64,000 bases of DNA, taken from assembly GCA_029990175.1 (NCBI GenBank), contig JARKIP010000010.1, positions 39,860,001-39,924,000 of the forward strand, given 5' to 3'. Each line of letters opens with the position of its first letter. The stretch's first letter is position 1. Source of the DNA: Petunia secreta (lineage: Eukaryota > Streptophyta > Magnoliopsida > Solanales > Solanaceae). The notes beneath the pieces were generated by a model that saw nothing but the letters and a program-made list of their open reading frames with translations, had not been told where the DNA came from and ran no database searches. Shown here piece after piece: positions 20,663 through 31,726 of the stretch. The position numbers were made by a program, and so were the translations under genes.

Positions 20663-23600
20663 ATGAAGTTTAGTGTAAAGGCATGGAGCAAGGGCGGCAA
20701 AGCCCGAACCGGGGTTCTTCTGGTGGGCAGCTGCCCGTCTCCAATAGAGACGCCTGCCCTCCTCCTTACGACTCGCAAGGGGCTGCCCGTTTACATCCCC
20801 CCTGACCACCTCCCTTCCCTCCCTTCCCCTCATTCTTACCTTTTCCATTTCAGCCCCCTTCACTTGTAAGTTCTTACTTTTCTTTTCTTTCTGTTTTGCA
20901 GTAGTTGTTACTCCTCTGTCCCATTTTAGTTGTTCGTTTAAGCTTTTTCGCGCTCTCTAAAAATCCAATAATTACAAAGTACTCCTTCCGTCCCAATTTA
21001 TGTGAAGTAGTTTGATTTGACACGGAGTTTAAGATATATGAAGACTTTTGAAACTTGTAGTTTAAAACAAATCATAGAAATTTGTGATTGAGAATCATCT
21101 CATAAAGTCGAATTGTTACTACATACATAAATGTGTCATTCTTTTTTGGGCAGACCAAAAAAGAAAGTGTGTCATATAAATTAGGACGGAGGAGTATGTT
21201 CTATTAAATGCCTTTCGAGAATTGGGCAGTATGAAAAAGTACTAGGACCAATATACTTAGTCTTAGATTCCTAAAGCGACAACTATTTTGGGATAGAGCG
21301 AGTATAATAATTTCATTGGGATGTAGAGGGGGTGTTTGTTAGTATGTTCGTGTGGTAAACTTGTATTAAAAGTGACGTCATGTACTCTCAATGGACATGA
21401 TTTGGCTGAAGTTTGAAAAAATATACTCGTAGTATTTGTAGTTGAAGTTGAAAAGTGGTATTTGAATGTAAGAAGTAGTGTTTGGACATGAATGAAAAAT
21501 CGAAGCTTTGTGAGCAGAAAGTTGAAATGCTCCTCTAACCTGTTTTTCCAACTTCAAATTCTCTATGTCAACTTCAAGTAGTGGCGGAGCCAGAAATTAA
21601 TAGGAAGGGATTTAAAAAAAAAATACTAGAATGTCACAATTGGAATTAATAACTTGTGATCAAAAGCACTTTTTGAACCCCCTATACCACTATACTAGAA
21701 TCATCCCTTGTGTCATTGAGATTCAACAGTGTTTATATTACTAAAAAACCTCGTTTTTTTCCTTGTTAGCTCATCATAACTTTCGGAACAAGAGGATTCA
21801 AGTGTTAGAAAACATTAAGGACCCAAACAAAGCATTAATAGTATTGACGATTCATACAACCAATCTCAACTAGCTTGGGATTGAGGTGTAGTTGTAGTAA
21901 TAATAGTAGTTGTGGTTCCAAATGTTAGAAGATACAGTTTCAACACCAGTTGTCACTTGATTCTAGAAATAATTTCCAAATATCGGACCCCAAGGAAAAG
22001 ATTCAAAAGAGTCCACCCTATACGTGAGGAGTGCATTAAATAGCAATGTAGGCAGACAAAATCTGTCCCATGTTGAAGACCAACATAACTGAATGAAATT
22101 TTTTATAACTAAGTGAAATCTCTTATTGAGAAAGAAATGAAAGATGTTTTGAAGATAGGGCCAACCCAATCCAAAAGATTAAGTCCAATTGTATCAGGCA
22201 TTTGTATTTGAGTTTAATAAATATCCACCGTCGGCCTTTTTTTATTTTTTATTTTTATTTTTTATGTTTACACCTTAAGGTAATTAAAAGTCTATTACTA
22301 GTAAACTTTCAAGTATTCTTGTTTGTTTGTTGGTTATAATTTGTAAGCCGAGGCGGATTTGGTTCCAGCATTATGTAGTTGATTTTTAAAAAAATATATG
22401 TATATACTATGTTCTAATATGACAAAGAATTAGTGGGCACAGTGGTGATCTATGCCAATGATTTGGCCAAGTCAAGTCTATGTTTTTTTTAACCCAAGAT
22501 ACCAACTATATGCTAGTCTAAGTTGCTTGGACACGGGAGCGGGTGTCCGACAAGGGTACGGATCTAGAGGTCGGATCGTCCAAGATCTAAATGCTAAGAT
22601 TTGGGGATACGGATCCTAGTACCGATACAGGTGCGGGGATTCGGCCATCTAAAAGAACTTTGACATGGTGTCATAGAGGTTTATCATCAAAATCTGATCT
22701 TACACTTTTGTTGACCTTATCAAACCTTTCCCCTTTTGTTATTCCTATTGAGATAATGGAGGAAGACATGGTTCCATAGAGGTTTACCCTAGCTTTGGTT
22801 CTGATTTCAGGAACCAAACTGTATGCTCTCTTGAAATTTTCAGTCGCTCGTGGTCAAAGTACCCAAAAATATTTGACCAGATTCGGTACGGATCCCACGC
22901 CCACACCCACACAAGTGTCGTGTCGACACGGGTACGGCACCGAAAGTGTAGTGTCCGAGCAACTTAGATGCTAGTTTTTTCCATTGTGAGCCTTCTTACC
23001 GGTGACTAAACCATTGGTCAATTTTCTAAGCTAGATTAGCTTTTTGAAAGGTGTATTAGGCTTGAGAATATTAAAACAAATAAGAATACTTGAGAATTTA
23101 CTTGTAATAGGCTTTTAATTACCTGACGGTGCAGGAAGAATTATGCAGAAGATACGTAGCACTTTTAGTTGTTTCTTTCAAATCTTTGTAGATAATGTTC
23201 AAAGATTTTGTTAATTTATAGGTTTTATGGATTTTTCTCATGGACATTTTATACCTGCTAGCCAACATTGCCTTAATGTTAATGAATACAATGTTAACCT
23301 TTTCCAAAAAATAGTGAAGTCTGTTGTTTTTTAACGGTTTAACCTTTTAGATGAGGTGATTCTGAAATTCAAGTTTGTTAATTGGCTTTTTTTTTTTTTT
23401 TTAGTTTGGAAGGAATTTCCCTGAAAGCAATTTCAAACATTGGAGGGCTGCACAAATTGCTTGGTTTACGTGATCATATACTGGTAGCTGTGCCAAGAGA
23501 TTCTATTATATCTATCCCAGACCATGACAGTACTAACAAGATTGGAGCTTCCTTTGAAACTCCTTCTGGCCGTTTATTGGTAATTTTTTAATCCTTTTCG

Positions 23601-26600
23601 TTCTTATTTTTTGTTTTTTGATTTTAACCACCCTTTTGTTTTAGTGCAACCAGGCAAGTTAGAAACTGTTTTCTCGTATTTTTCCTCCCATCAAGTTTAT
23701 TTGTCAATGAAAGTTTCCTTCACCTTGCTTGGCAGATTAAGCCTGCGGAATACATGGAAATGATATCTGCAATGAGGCCTAATTTATGGGCCACTTTAGC
23801 TGATGAAGTTCCTGCTTGGGCTTCTGAAAAGAGGAACAAAGCCTCTGTTGACCGTACTTTGAAATGGCTCGACGAATGCATCACTCCAGACACGGTATTG
23901 CATGTCATACTTGCTATTTTTCTATTCTCTGCTTCGTATGTTTTAGTACAAGCCTGACTTTGACGTCAATTTGCAATGTGTAAAGCATGCTGAGGTGCCT
24001 ATATGCAGAGGATCCTGATTATATTTTAACATCTTAGGGAGTAGATCCAAACAGAGAGTCATCTTATAATTGTCAGAAAAACAAGAGAAGAGCAGATGTA
24101 TTGATTATTTGATGAACACAAGAGATACCTATGTATAGGTGCCAACTATAGTTCATAAATAATATTAACTAGTTGTAAGAATAGTGTCACTGAAGCAATT
24201 GATTGGAGTAGCATTAGTCTTGGTGGAGAAAAAATGGTTGCCCGTGTTCAGGGAAGCAGATGTTTTGTCTATTCCTTTTCATAGAGACCTCAATGATAGG
24301 GAAATTGAAGATTATGAGCAATTGCTTCAACTCATCTACGACATGTCCTCTTTCAACTTGTAAAGCATGCTGAGGTGCCTATATGCAGAGGATCCTGATT
24401 ATATTTTAACATCTTAGGGAGTAGATCCAAACAGAGAATCATCTTATAATTGTCAGAAAACAACAGAAGAGCAGATATATTGATTATTTGATGAATACAA
24501 GACATACCTATGTATAGGTGCCAAATAGCTCATAAATAATATTAAGTTGTTGTAAGAATAGTGTCACTGAAGCAATTGATTGGAGTAGCATTAATCTTGG
24601 TGGAGAAAAAATGGTTGCCCGTGTTCAGGGAAGCAGATGTTTGGTCTATTCCTTTTCATAGAAACCTCAATGATTGGGAAATTGAAGATTATGAGCAATT
24701 GCTTCAACTCATCTACAACACACCATCTTTCATTCACAAACCCGATCATTATAAGTGGGAGCTACATTCCAAAGGTTTCAGTTGAGAGCTGCTACACCTT
24801 CTCAGCGACTCTTCCTCTTCCTCTTAAGGTTTGACCCTGGAAAATATTTGGAAAAGCAAGGGCCCGGGCCCCAAAAAGTTAAATGTTTCATGTGGATAGC
24901 ACCTCACGGCAAATGTCTCACCATCGACAACTTTCAAAAGAGAGGCTTCTCTATGTGAAGAAGAAACCGAAGATGTTTACACCTGTTTTTTCATAGTAAT
25001 GTCTCTTATACCATTTGGATCATGGTTTTCAACATTCTAAATATCAAAATGGTGCATGCCTTGTTCTATCCTGGACTGTCTATCTGCTTGGCGAAGAGTA
25101 GACATCCCAAATGATTTTCTCTCAACATTGTACTCCATTCCAGTGGCTGTATGTTGGGTTATTTGGAGGTAAAGAAATGCAAAAGATTTTAAGGCAAGAA
25201 GGATTTCATTTGCTTATTTTTTGCTGCAAGTTGGCAGTGACAAATTTGTTAGAGCCCGAGAGCATACTTGATTATCTTACTTCATCACACGACATTTAAT
25301 GCTTCCCTTTCTCTTTCGGATGTAAATTTATACAGCTTTGCTGACACATCCATCAATATTACCTTATCAAAAAAAAAAAAAAAAAAAAAATTGCCATAAT
25401 CTCCCCAGAAAAGTTGCTGGATAATAGCTGGAAGACTGGAAAAGAGATGCTGCTGCCTGAAAGTCACTGCAAACTAGGATAAGTATCTTCGTAATGGCAA
25501 TTGGAAATAGACGCAGTACTGCCAAAACAATTGGTGAAAAGAGATGCTGCAAGGATGGTCATTGGAAAAGATATAGTACCATTCACCGGATGATGACACA
25601 ATGCTGCCTAAAGGCTACCAGGAATAGGAGCAATGCTGATGGACAATCATAAAAAAAAATACTAGAATATTAAAAATAAAAAAGAAAAAGAAAATTATGG
25701 TTTGGTAGGTGCCCTACAAGAACAGTAAAACTGTTCAAAAGAAAAAAAAAGAACTTTGACTCTCTCCTTTACCTAAAACTTAGTGGGCAGAGTTACTTGA
25801 TACTTGTATTGGTGGGAGAATGCAGGTATCCGGTGGAAGGAACATAATGCCACCCGTCTATAGGCACTTAGGTACGAACTAAGACTGTTAAGACTTTGAT
25901 AGCGTGTGACAAAATGAGGGAAGAGATATATTGATTACTCTATGATTTAATGACTAGTAGATGCACATTTTTACAGGTATCAACACAATAAATATATGAT
26001 ATTTGTCCAATGTGCAGTATCTAGCTAAAGAACTTGACACGTCTAATTTTCTAACAATTCTAGCCCCAGTACTTAATGCATTTGCAATGTGCTTAAGGAT
26101 CTTTTTTGTTTTGTGTTGTCTTGGTCATGTATATGTTTTTTTTTCTTTTTGTTTGGTCATGTATATGTAATTAATAGAATGTGCTAACAAGGTACATACA
26201 TTCATCCTGCTTGTTCCTTTTCCCACATCTTTTTTCTTTTTCCTAAACTTATTTTTACAGCGTTGTTAAACTTGCCAAGTATGTTGCACCATAATCTCAT
26301 GACAGAGTGTTTTAACTGCTGAAGTGTAGACAGATGGAACAGTGTTTGGATCCATTGTTGGAGGCTCTAGGGTGGAAGTGCGCCGAAATTGTGCTCAAGA
26401 AGTTGCTAGGAGAAATGTAGCAGGTTGTTCTCTCTTCAAGGTCATTTACTTCTATGGCAACACTGGTGATTGTAACTGAAATCCAATCCTTTTCTTTTTA
26501 ACTATGTTGCTCGGATCCTACGAAAATACTGTCGGGTGCGTGTCGGATCCTCCAAAAGTAATGCATTTTTGGAGGATCCAAGCAACATAGTTTTTAATGC

Positions 26601-27895
26601 TTATTAACAGTGTGTTGGATGGGATTCCAACTTATTTGATGTCGTTGGTGCCCATTCCTGTGAGTGTGGAAAAGAAGCTGGATAAAATTAGGAGACAATT
26701 TTTATGGGATGGTAATAATGAGACAGAAATTTCACTTAGATGGAATACAGTAACCAAGCTTAAGGAGGAGGGCGGATTGGGGGTTAGGAATTTGAAAGCT
26801 TATAACCAAAGTCTCTTGTGTAAATGGATTTGGCGTTTTAATGATGGGAAAGCAGCTCCGTGGAAGGATGTAGTGGAGATAAAATATGACACGGAAGGTT
26901 TCTGGGCAACAAAGGCAGTCAAGACTTCCTACGGTCTTGCTGTATGGAGACAAATTACCAATCTATGGGATGAGTTTAGTAAGAATGTGAGGTTGGTGGT
27001 TGGCAATGGTCAGTATGTGAGATTGTGGAAGGATAATTGGGATGACAACGGCTTAATAAAAGATCAGTTTCCCAGTTTGTTCAGAATTACACGGAACCCT
27101 GATGCTTTGCTTGCTGAGGTGATTGGAATTGATGGCTGGAATTTTCAGTTTAGAAGGAACTTCTTTGATAGGGAAATGCGAGAAGTGGAATTATTTTTGC
27201 AGAAAATGAGCACAATAGAGGTTCATCTGGAGAAGGAAGTTTCCATGAGATGCATTGTTAATAATAGCGGTATCTTCACGGTCAATTCCTATTATAGGAA
27301 ACTCATCAGATCTGACACAGTTATGGGGTGACATGGCCTTGGAAAGGAATCTGGAATACCCTTGCACCTACTAAAGTGGCATGTTTGGGTTGGTTGGTGA
27401 CTCATCGGGCATGTCTTACACATGAGAATTTAATGAGAAGAGGAATCATTCTCGGTAGCAGGTGTTATCTTTGCGAAAGAGATTGTGAAACCGTTGACCA
27501 TCTTTTCATTCATTGTCAGTTTACTTGGCGAATCTGGACCATGTTCTTGGCCATTTTTGGTGTGTGCAATGGGTGATACCAGAGAACTTTACGGACCTTT
27601 TGTTGTGCTGGAATGCAGCCTTTCGTGGAAAAGTCAGAAAAGTCTTTGGGCAACCATTCCTTTAAGCATCATGGTCTAGTTGGAACGAAGGCAATAAGAG
27701 ATGTTTTGATGGCAAAATTGAGCCGCTTAATGCAGTTAAATATAGATGTATTCATAATCTCTATTATTGGAAGAAAGGGAGCTCTGTTTTTAGTTTGCAG
27801 GATTTGATAGACTTGCTAGATTTTGTGAACCTATAATGTAGTCAGCTTACAGTATCCAGGGATACTGTTTTTTCTATCAATAAAATTTACCATTT

Positions 27896-27945
<50 letters not shown>

Positions 27946-30900
27946 GGAGAAATTCGAGAGGGCTACTGGTGCATTTTAGAAACTCGATGGATAACAGGCT
28001 AGCCCCTCTAACCTTCTCCACTTAAATACTAGGCTTTTGTCTATGGTGAGGTTTGAACCTGTGATGTTCGCCTAACTCACATATCACTAGCTAAGCTCCT
28101 ACCACTAGATTAAAGCCCTGGGGATCTAGTTGTTTTCACGGAAAGGATTTTTGACAGAAAGGGTTCTTGGTCCTTATTGTTAAATATTCAAAGCCCTCGG
28201 TCCTTAAAAAAGAAAAAGACTACCTCATGCAAGTCTCAATATATATATTTATATATTTGTTTGGTCTTTTCAAAATATCCTATTAATCTCAGATTGTTCA
28301 ATGCAGGTTTTTGGATTGGTGGATTTGGACTAGGAGAGAGCATGGAAGAGCGCACCCCTCTCCTTGCTGCTGTTATGGTATGATTTCCTATGGTATTTCA
28401 GCTTCTCTTCCTTTTCTTTTGGATGGAAATACTTTTGCTTCTCGGAAGTCCTACACTTGAAGCGACGGCAGAAGGCGATGAAAGGCTTACTAATGGGCAT
28501 AAAGACAGGAATTTGATCATAAGATCTCTTGATAAGCAGTTTTCGTAGGGCTATTCCCATATAATTCCCTTTTCCTAGTAAAATCAAGTAATTTACGGTT
28601 TACAACTTCAAAAATCGGTAGAGAAGCCCCCCCCCCCCCCCCCCCCCCCTTCTTCCCTTTATCCACTAAATACTAGACTTTGTTCACTAGCAAGATTGGA
28701 ACTCGTAACGTGTGCCTACCACATTTTCTGTGCTCTACTTACTACCTTTGGCCAAACCCTAGGAGCTCTTCCCCATATAAATTTAGGAGCTCTGATGAGT
28801 ACTTAGCATTTTCGTGATGTTAAACTATAAACTGAACTCAGTTTGACTTGAATTCCATATGAGGGTTTTATTTATTTTCATTTAATAATGGTGGTAACCG
28901 GGCCGCACCTCGACTATTCCACTGGGTACTTGCTATTTTCCACCCACATATATTGAATTTGTTCACCAATACTTAGACAGATAGGTAGAAATTATATAGT
29001 GTTTTGTCTCTGCTAAGATTTGGACCCTGGTGTCCAAGGTTTGCACCAACTTCATCACTATTAGACCACACCCTTGGGTGCATGGATCAAATTTTAATAA
29101 GGGTATTTTGTGTATTTGAAGGTTCATATCAATAGTGTGCACTTACGTTTTCCCTGTTGAGTTGGGTATGTGAAACCAAAATGAAGAGTCCATGACATGA
29201 ACTTTTAATGAGTTGGGGACCATCTAGGGCTCTGTATTTCCTGGAGTAGTTTGGTGCTGGTGCTTATGTCCTGTGAGCGCACTAAGTGGCTCAACAGCCA
29301 CATTTGCTGTACATGTAACCTAGTTGTAGAGTCATCTTCATTTAGGCTTTGATGGCAGGAAGAACAATGTAGTTAGTCTTAAACTCAGTTGTATTTCATT
29401 ACTTAGTTTTTGGTGCAACGGAGATGCGGCGTATGTTTTAGAGCTGGATGCCTTGATTGACTTTCACAGTTCTTTACGTTCACTGTAAAGTTTGCTGCTT
29501 TTGGACGTACTTTGCCTCAGCATATGCTTAATGCTGTTGGCTTTACATCAATATGTTCTCTTATTACTGATCAGAAAAAGTCTCTTCACTTGAAGGTCAA
29601 TGTTTGAGCTAAGTTTTCGTTTTCATTCTTATGACTGAGCAGCTGAGCTTTAGAGTTACCAAAAAATGCTAGTTGCGGACAAATGGGTTTCTATAATAGC
29701 CCTTTTTTTTGTCTTTGGTAGACTGTAAATGGTCTAACTTGTTTGCTTACAGTGGAGCACTCAAGTTTGTATGTGCTTATGATGTTACTGGTTGCAGGAT
29801 AGTTTGCCTGAAGAAAAACCACGTCTCATTAGTGGCCTTGGTCTTCCAGGTAAAGGTTGATATCATTGATACTTGCAATTCTGCAACTGTTTGTCTCTTT
29901 CTCTTCTCTAGTCGGTCTTCTTCTGTCGCTAATTCACTGTTGCACTCACAAAGAAAAACTAGCTGCACTGTCGATGCATGTCAACCTAGTGAGTGATATA
30001 AGTTTGCTTAGAGCTAGTCTAAAGAAACAACTTAAATATATACCAGATTTAACCCACTATTTTTCCTGCGTGAGAACTGTTGGAATATTTGAATTAATAA
30101 TTGTAGTCTTTTTGTGGTTGAACGGGTTTAATTTTCTCTACAGAAGAGGTCTTGCAGAGTGTTGCTGCAGGCATTGACCTATTTGATTCCACGTAAGTGC
30201 TAGCTCAGTATACTGGTGCCTCCTTTCCTCTCTATATCTGACTTAATTGTGCAATCATGACATTGGATTTGTTTTCCAGCTACATCTACCATCTCACACT
30301 AGGAGGCTTTGCTCTCACCTTTCCGCTTGAAAGAACACAGACAGAAATTAATCATCAACCAAATAGTCTTTCGGGAAGTGATGGCACAAAGATAAATTTG
30401 AAAGCAACCATGTATAGGTAAGTCATATTATTACTTCAACTTGTGACACTTACTATAACTGAAATTAGCAACACACTGGCATAGGTACAACTGTACTCAA
30501 TTTTATGCGAAGGTTATAATGTTTCAGGCTATTTCCCCTCAATAACTTAGCTCATCTTGGGGTGGTTCTGGCAAAATAATTAGATGAAGTTCACTGATAC
30601 ATTTTGTGTCCGGCCTCTTCAACCCTTCTTGCAGGAAGGATATATCTTCTATAGTCGAAAATTGCAAGTGTTATACGTGCCAAAATCATACAAAAGCATA
30701 CATCAATCACCTCCTCAATGTCCATGAGATGCTGGCTCATATACTTTTGGAAATGTATGGAGCTCTCTATGCCCTTTTCTCTTTTCTTAGTTATCATGTC
30801 TTCTTGGTACCTAACTTGAGCTTGTCTTTCATTCCCCAGACATAACACACATCATTATCTGGGTTTCTTCAGCTCTATCAGAGAGGCAATTCAAGAAGGA

Positions 30901-30975
30901 CAATTTGAGCATTTTCGGCAGAAGTTCATAGGAGGAAGGCGTGACAATCTCGTTTCTGCTGCTTTAAGCGTCTAA
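20663..30975 (+). CDS. QTRT2: Queuine tRNA-ribosyltransferase accessory subunit 2, ten exons
   Basis: Non-catalytic partner of QTRT1; the pair exchanges guanine-34 of Tyr, His, Asn and Asp tRNAs for queuine, known in other eukaryotes to be linked to mitochondria. Exons: 20663-20865, 23405-23579, 23736-23894, 26330-26423, 28307-28377, 29798-29849, 30144-30192, 30280-30417, 30635-30754, 30840-30975. Every junction is GT-AG and phases agree, giving 1197 bases: 398 residues plus TAA. The N-terminus reads MKFSVKAWSKGGKARTG; the barrel core includes GSIVGGSRVEVRRN and FWIGGFGLGES. The zinc site is Cys324, Cys326, Cys329 and His355, with the same C-x-C-x2-C-x25-H spacing as bacterial TGT; the intron after exon 9 splits the codon just before the zinc histidine. 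Length is close to the human protein (415). Introns 1, 3 and 4 are swollen by transposons, yet no exon is damaged, so I judge it functional. The start fits the conserved MKF start of the family. Confidence 0.93.
20911..21302. mobile_element. Stowaway-like MITE (outer) interrupted by a second one
   Basis: Ends CTCCTCTGTCCCATTTTAG and (complement) CTCGCTCTATCCCAAAATAG, flanked by TA on both sides (20909-20910 and 21303-21304). This is the Stowaway (Tc1/mariner) pattern. It lies in QTRT2 intron 1, 45 bases after exon 1. Confidence 0.75.
20982..21194. mobile_element. Stowaway MITE nested in the outer one
   Basis: Ends CTCCTTCCGTCCCAATTTATG and (complement) CTCCTCCGTCCTAATTTATA, flanked by TA duplications at 20980-20981 and 21195-21196. 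213 bp, non-coding. Confidence 0.85.
21570..21800. repeat. Dispersed repeat fragment in QTRT2 intron 1
   Basis: Contains 'gtagtggcggagccag' followed by 'gaaccccctataccactata', phrases that recur in many solanaceous introns and intergenic regions as part of a transposon-derived repeat. No ends are defined. Confidence 0.35.
22517..22968. mobile_element. MITE with TCTAAGTTGC(T/C)(T/C)GGACAC ends
   Basis: Terminal inverted repeats TCTAAGTTGCTTGGACAC (22517-22534) and the complement TCTAAGTTGCTCGGACAC (22951-22968) differ by one base. Both sides carry the direct repeat TGCTAG (22511-22516 and 22969-22974). The subterminal parts hold 'acgggtacgg'-type words typical of this solanaceous family. It is in QTRT2 intron 1 and is non-coding. 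Confidence 0.75.
23981..24735 (+). repeat. 380 bp tandem duplication in QTRT2 intron 3
   Basis: 'taaagcatgctgaggtgcct' starts at both 23981 and 24361, and the following ~360 bases match with few changes. The second half of each copy encodes LINE ORF2 text, so the duplication happened after the LINE had inserted. Confidence 0.9.
24180..25390 (+). mobile_element. 5'-truncated LINE relic with poly(A) tail
   Basis: Fragments of the 3' end of a LINE (L1-type) ORF2: 'PFHRNLNDWEIEDYEQLLQL' followed by 'KVKCFMWIAPHGKCLTIDNF', the zinc-knuckle reverse-transcriptase tail (zf-RVT) common in plant LINEs. Several stops and frame changes make it dead. It ends in 22 A at 25369-25390. It lies in QTRT2 intron 3 in the same direction as the gene. 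Confidence 0.75.
25391..26329. other. Remainder of QTRT2 intron 3
   Basis: AT-rich DNA with short runs of A and T. I see no gene or clear element before the acceptor of exon 4. Confidence 0.5.
26500..26592. mobile_element. 93 bp hairpin MITE (TTGCTCGGATC type)
   Basis: The two 19-base arms, AACTATGTTGCTCGGATCC at the left and the complement of the right arm, differ at one position. A second inverted pair inside reads GTCGGATCCTCCAAAA and its partner. Together they fold almost end to end. This short family is abundant in Solanaceae. It lies 76 bases after QTRT2 exon 4 and touches the start of the next LINE fragment. Confidence 0.8.
26593..27944 (+). mobile_element. 5'-truncated LINE with 48-base poly(A) tail
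   Basis: Encodes the C-terminal part of a plant L1-type ORF2. 26597-27331 reads 'LINSVLDGIPTYLMSLVPIP' (end of the RT domain) and 'LRWNTVTKLKEEGGLGVRNL'. After a frameshift near 27330, 27328-27576 reads 'WNTLAPTKVACLGWLVTHR' and CYLCERDCETVDHLFIHC, the zf-RVT zinc motif. A polyadenylation signal AATAAA sits at 27879-27884 and the tail at 27897-27944. The long, almost pure tail suggests a fairly recent insertion. The copy is defective, truncated and frameshifted. It lies in QTRT2 intron 4 in the same orientation as the gene. Confidence 0.88.
27960..28127 (-). mobile_element. Possible SINE fragment
   Basis: On the minus strand it contains CAGGTTCAAACCTCACC, close to a tRNA B box (GGTTCRANNCC), preceded by 'taatctagtggtaggagct', an A-box-like phrase (TRGYNNAGTGG). 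Consistent with a tRNA-derived SINE in reverse orientation; the ends are not defined. Confidence 0.4.
28627..28649. repeat. Run of 23 C
   Basis: An uninterrupted poly-C tract on the plus strand in QTRT2 intron 5, next to a SINE-like sequence. Length may be uncertain because homopolymers are hard to sequence. Confidence 0.9.
28650..28765 (-). mobile_element. Possible SINE fragment
   Basis: The minus strand reads a 'ggtagtaagtagagcacaga' A-box-like stretch, then 'acgttacgagttccaatctt', B-box-like. Short and without clear ends. Confidence 0.35.
28885..29095 (-). mobile_element. Solanaceae SINE (TS/SolS type)
   Basis: Minus strand: 'aagggtgtggtctaatagtg' (A box region), 'caccagggtccaaatcttag' (B box region), then 'gtacccagtggaatagtcga' and 'ggtgcggcccggttaccacc'. 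The GTCGAGGTGCG...GCCCGG...ACCACC end is diagnostic of the solanaceous SINE group. About 210 bp, with no RNA polymerase III gene expected to be active. Confidence 0.65.
29096..29797. other. Remainder of QTRT2 intron 5
   Basis: No element or gene recognised. Confidence 0.5.
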
Positions 30976-31726
30976 CTTCACATTTCTGTGCAATAACAGA
31001 TTTATGGCACAGATTTAAAGTGGAGGGAGCTAAAAGTTTGCCAATAGTCCAAAAGTAGTCGTTTTGATTGGTATCTTTTTGTACGTGTCGACTGCAATGC
31101 ATTTACTTAGCTAGTTAGTAAATGAGGTAATTTCTTACATTTATACTAGATAATAGAGAAAAATACTATCCTTGTTCAATGAAGAAATGTAATGCATGTA
31201 AGCTAGTTATTTTTTATTTATTCTTTTTAAACAGGTAAAGTCTTGTTGAACTTTTTGTGAGGAAAGAAGAGTAATTCTCAGTACAAACTCTTTTAATTCA
31301 ATGATTGTAGCAAAATCTTCGAATATAAAGGATAGCTTTACGCAGAAGAATTAGGGCGACTAAGAATATATATTGAAGGAGCTGCCAAAAACCAAGAAGT
31401 CATTGTCCAATCATTCAACTGTTATTGTCAATTACTAAACCAATTCTAAGAAAATAGCTATCAACTCTAAAGCACAAGACAACATTAGATTATACCTAAT
31501 CTCCTTAAAGGCGAGAAAAACAACTCTCCTCAACGTAAATGATAAGATGATTGTTTAGGCCAAAGAATGATGCTCTGCAAATTTAAAAATTTATGAACTA
31601 CCAGTACAAATTAATGAATTTGATGAGTATCACTTTTATTTTTGAAAAGGAAAAGGTGCACATAATAGACATTTTCCTTTTTACAATTAATGGAGAAACC
31701 AATCTGTATCTATCTATATCTATATA
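30976..31726. other. QTRT2 3' flank
   Basis: AT-rich DNA downstream of the QTRT2 stop, including the presumed 3' UTR. No strong polyadenylation signal can be singled out and no gene is seen. Confidence 0.5.
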
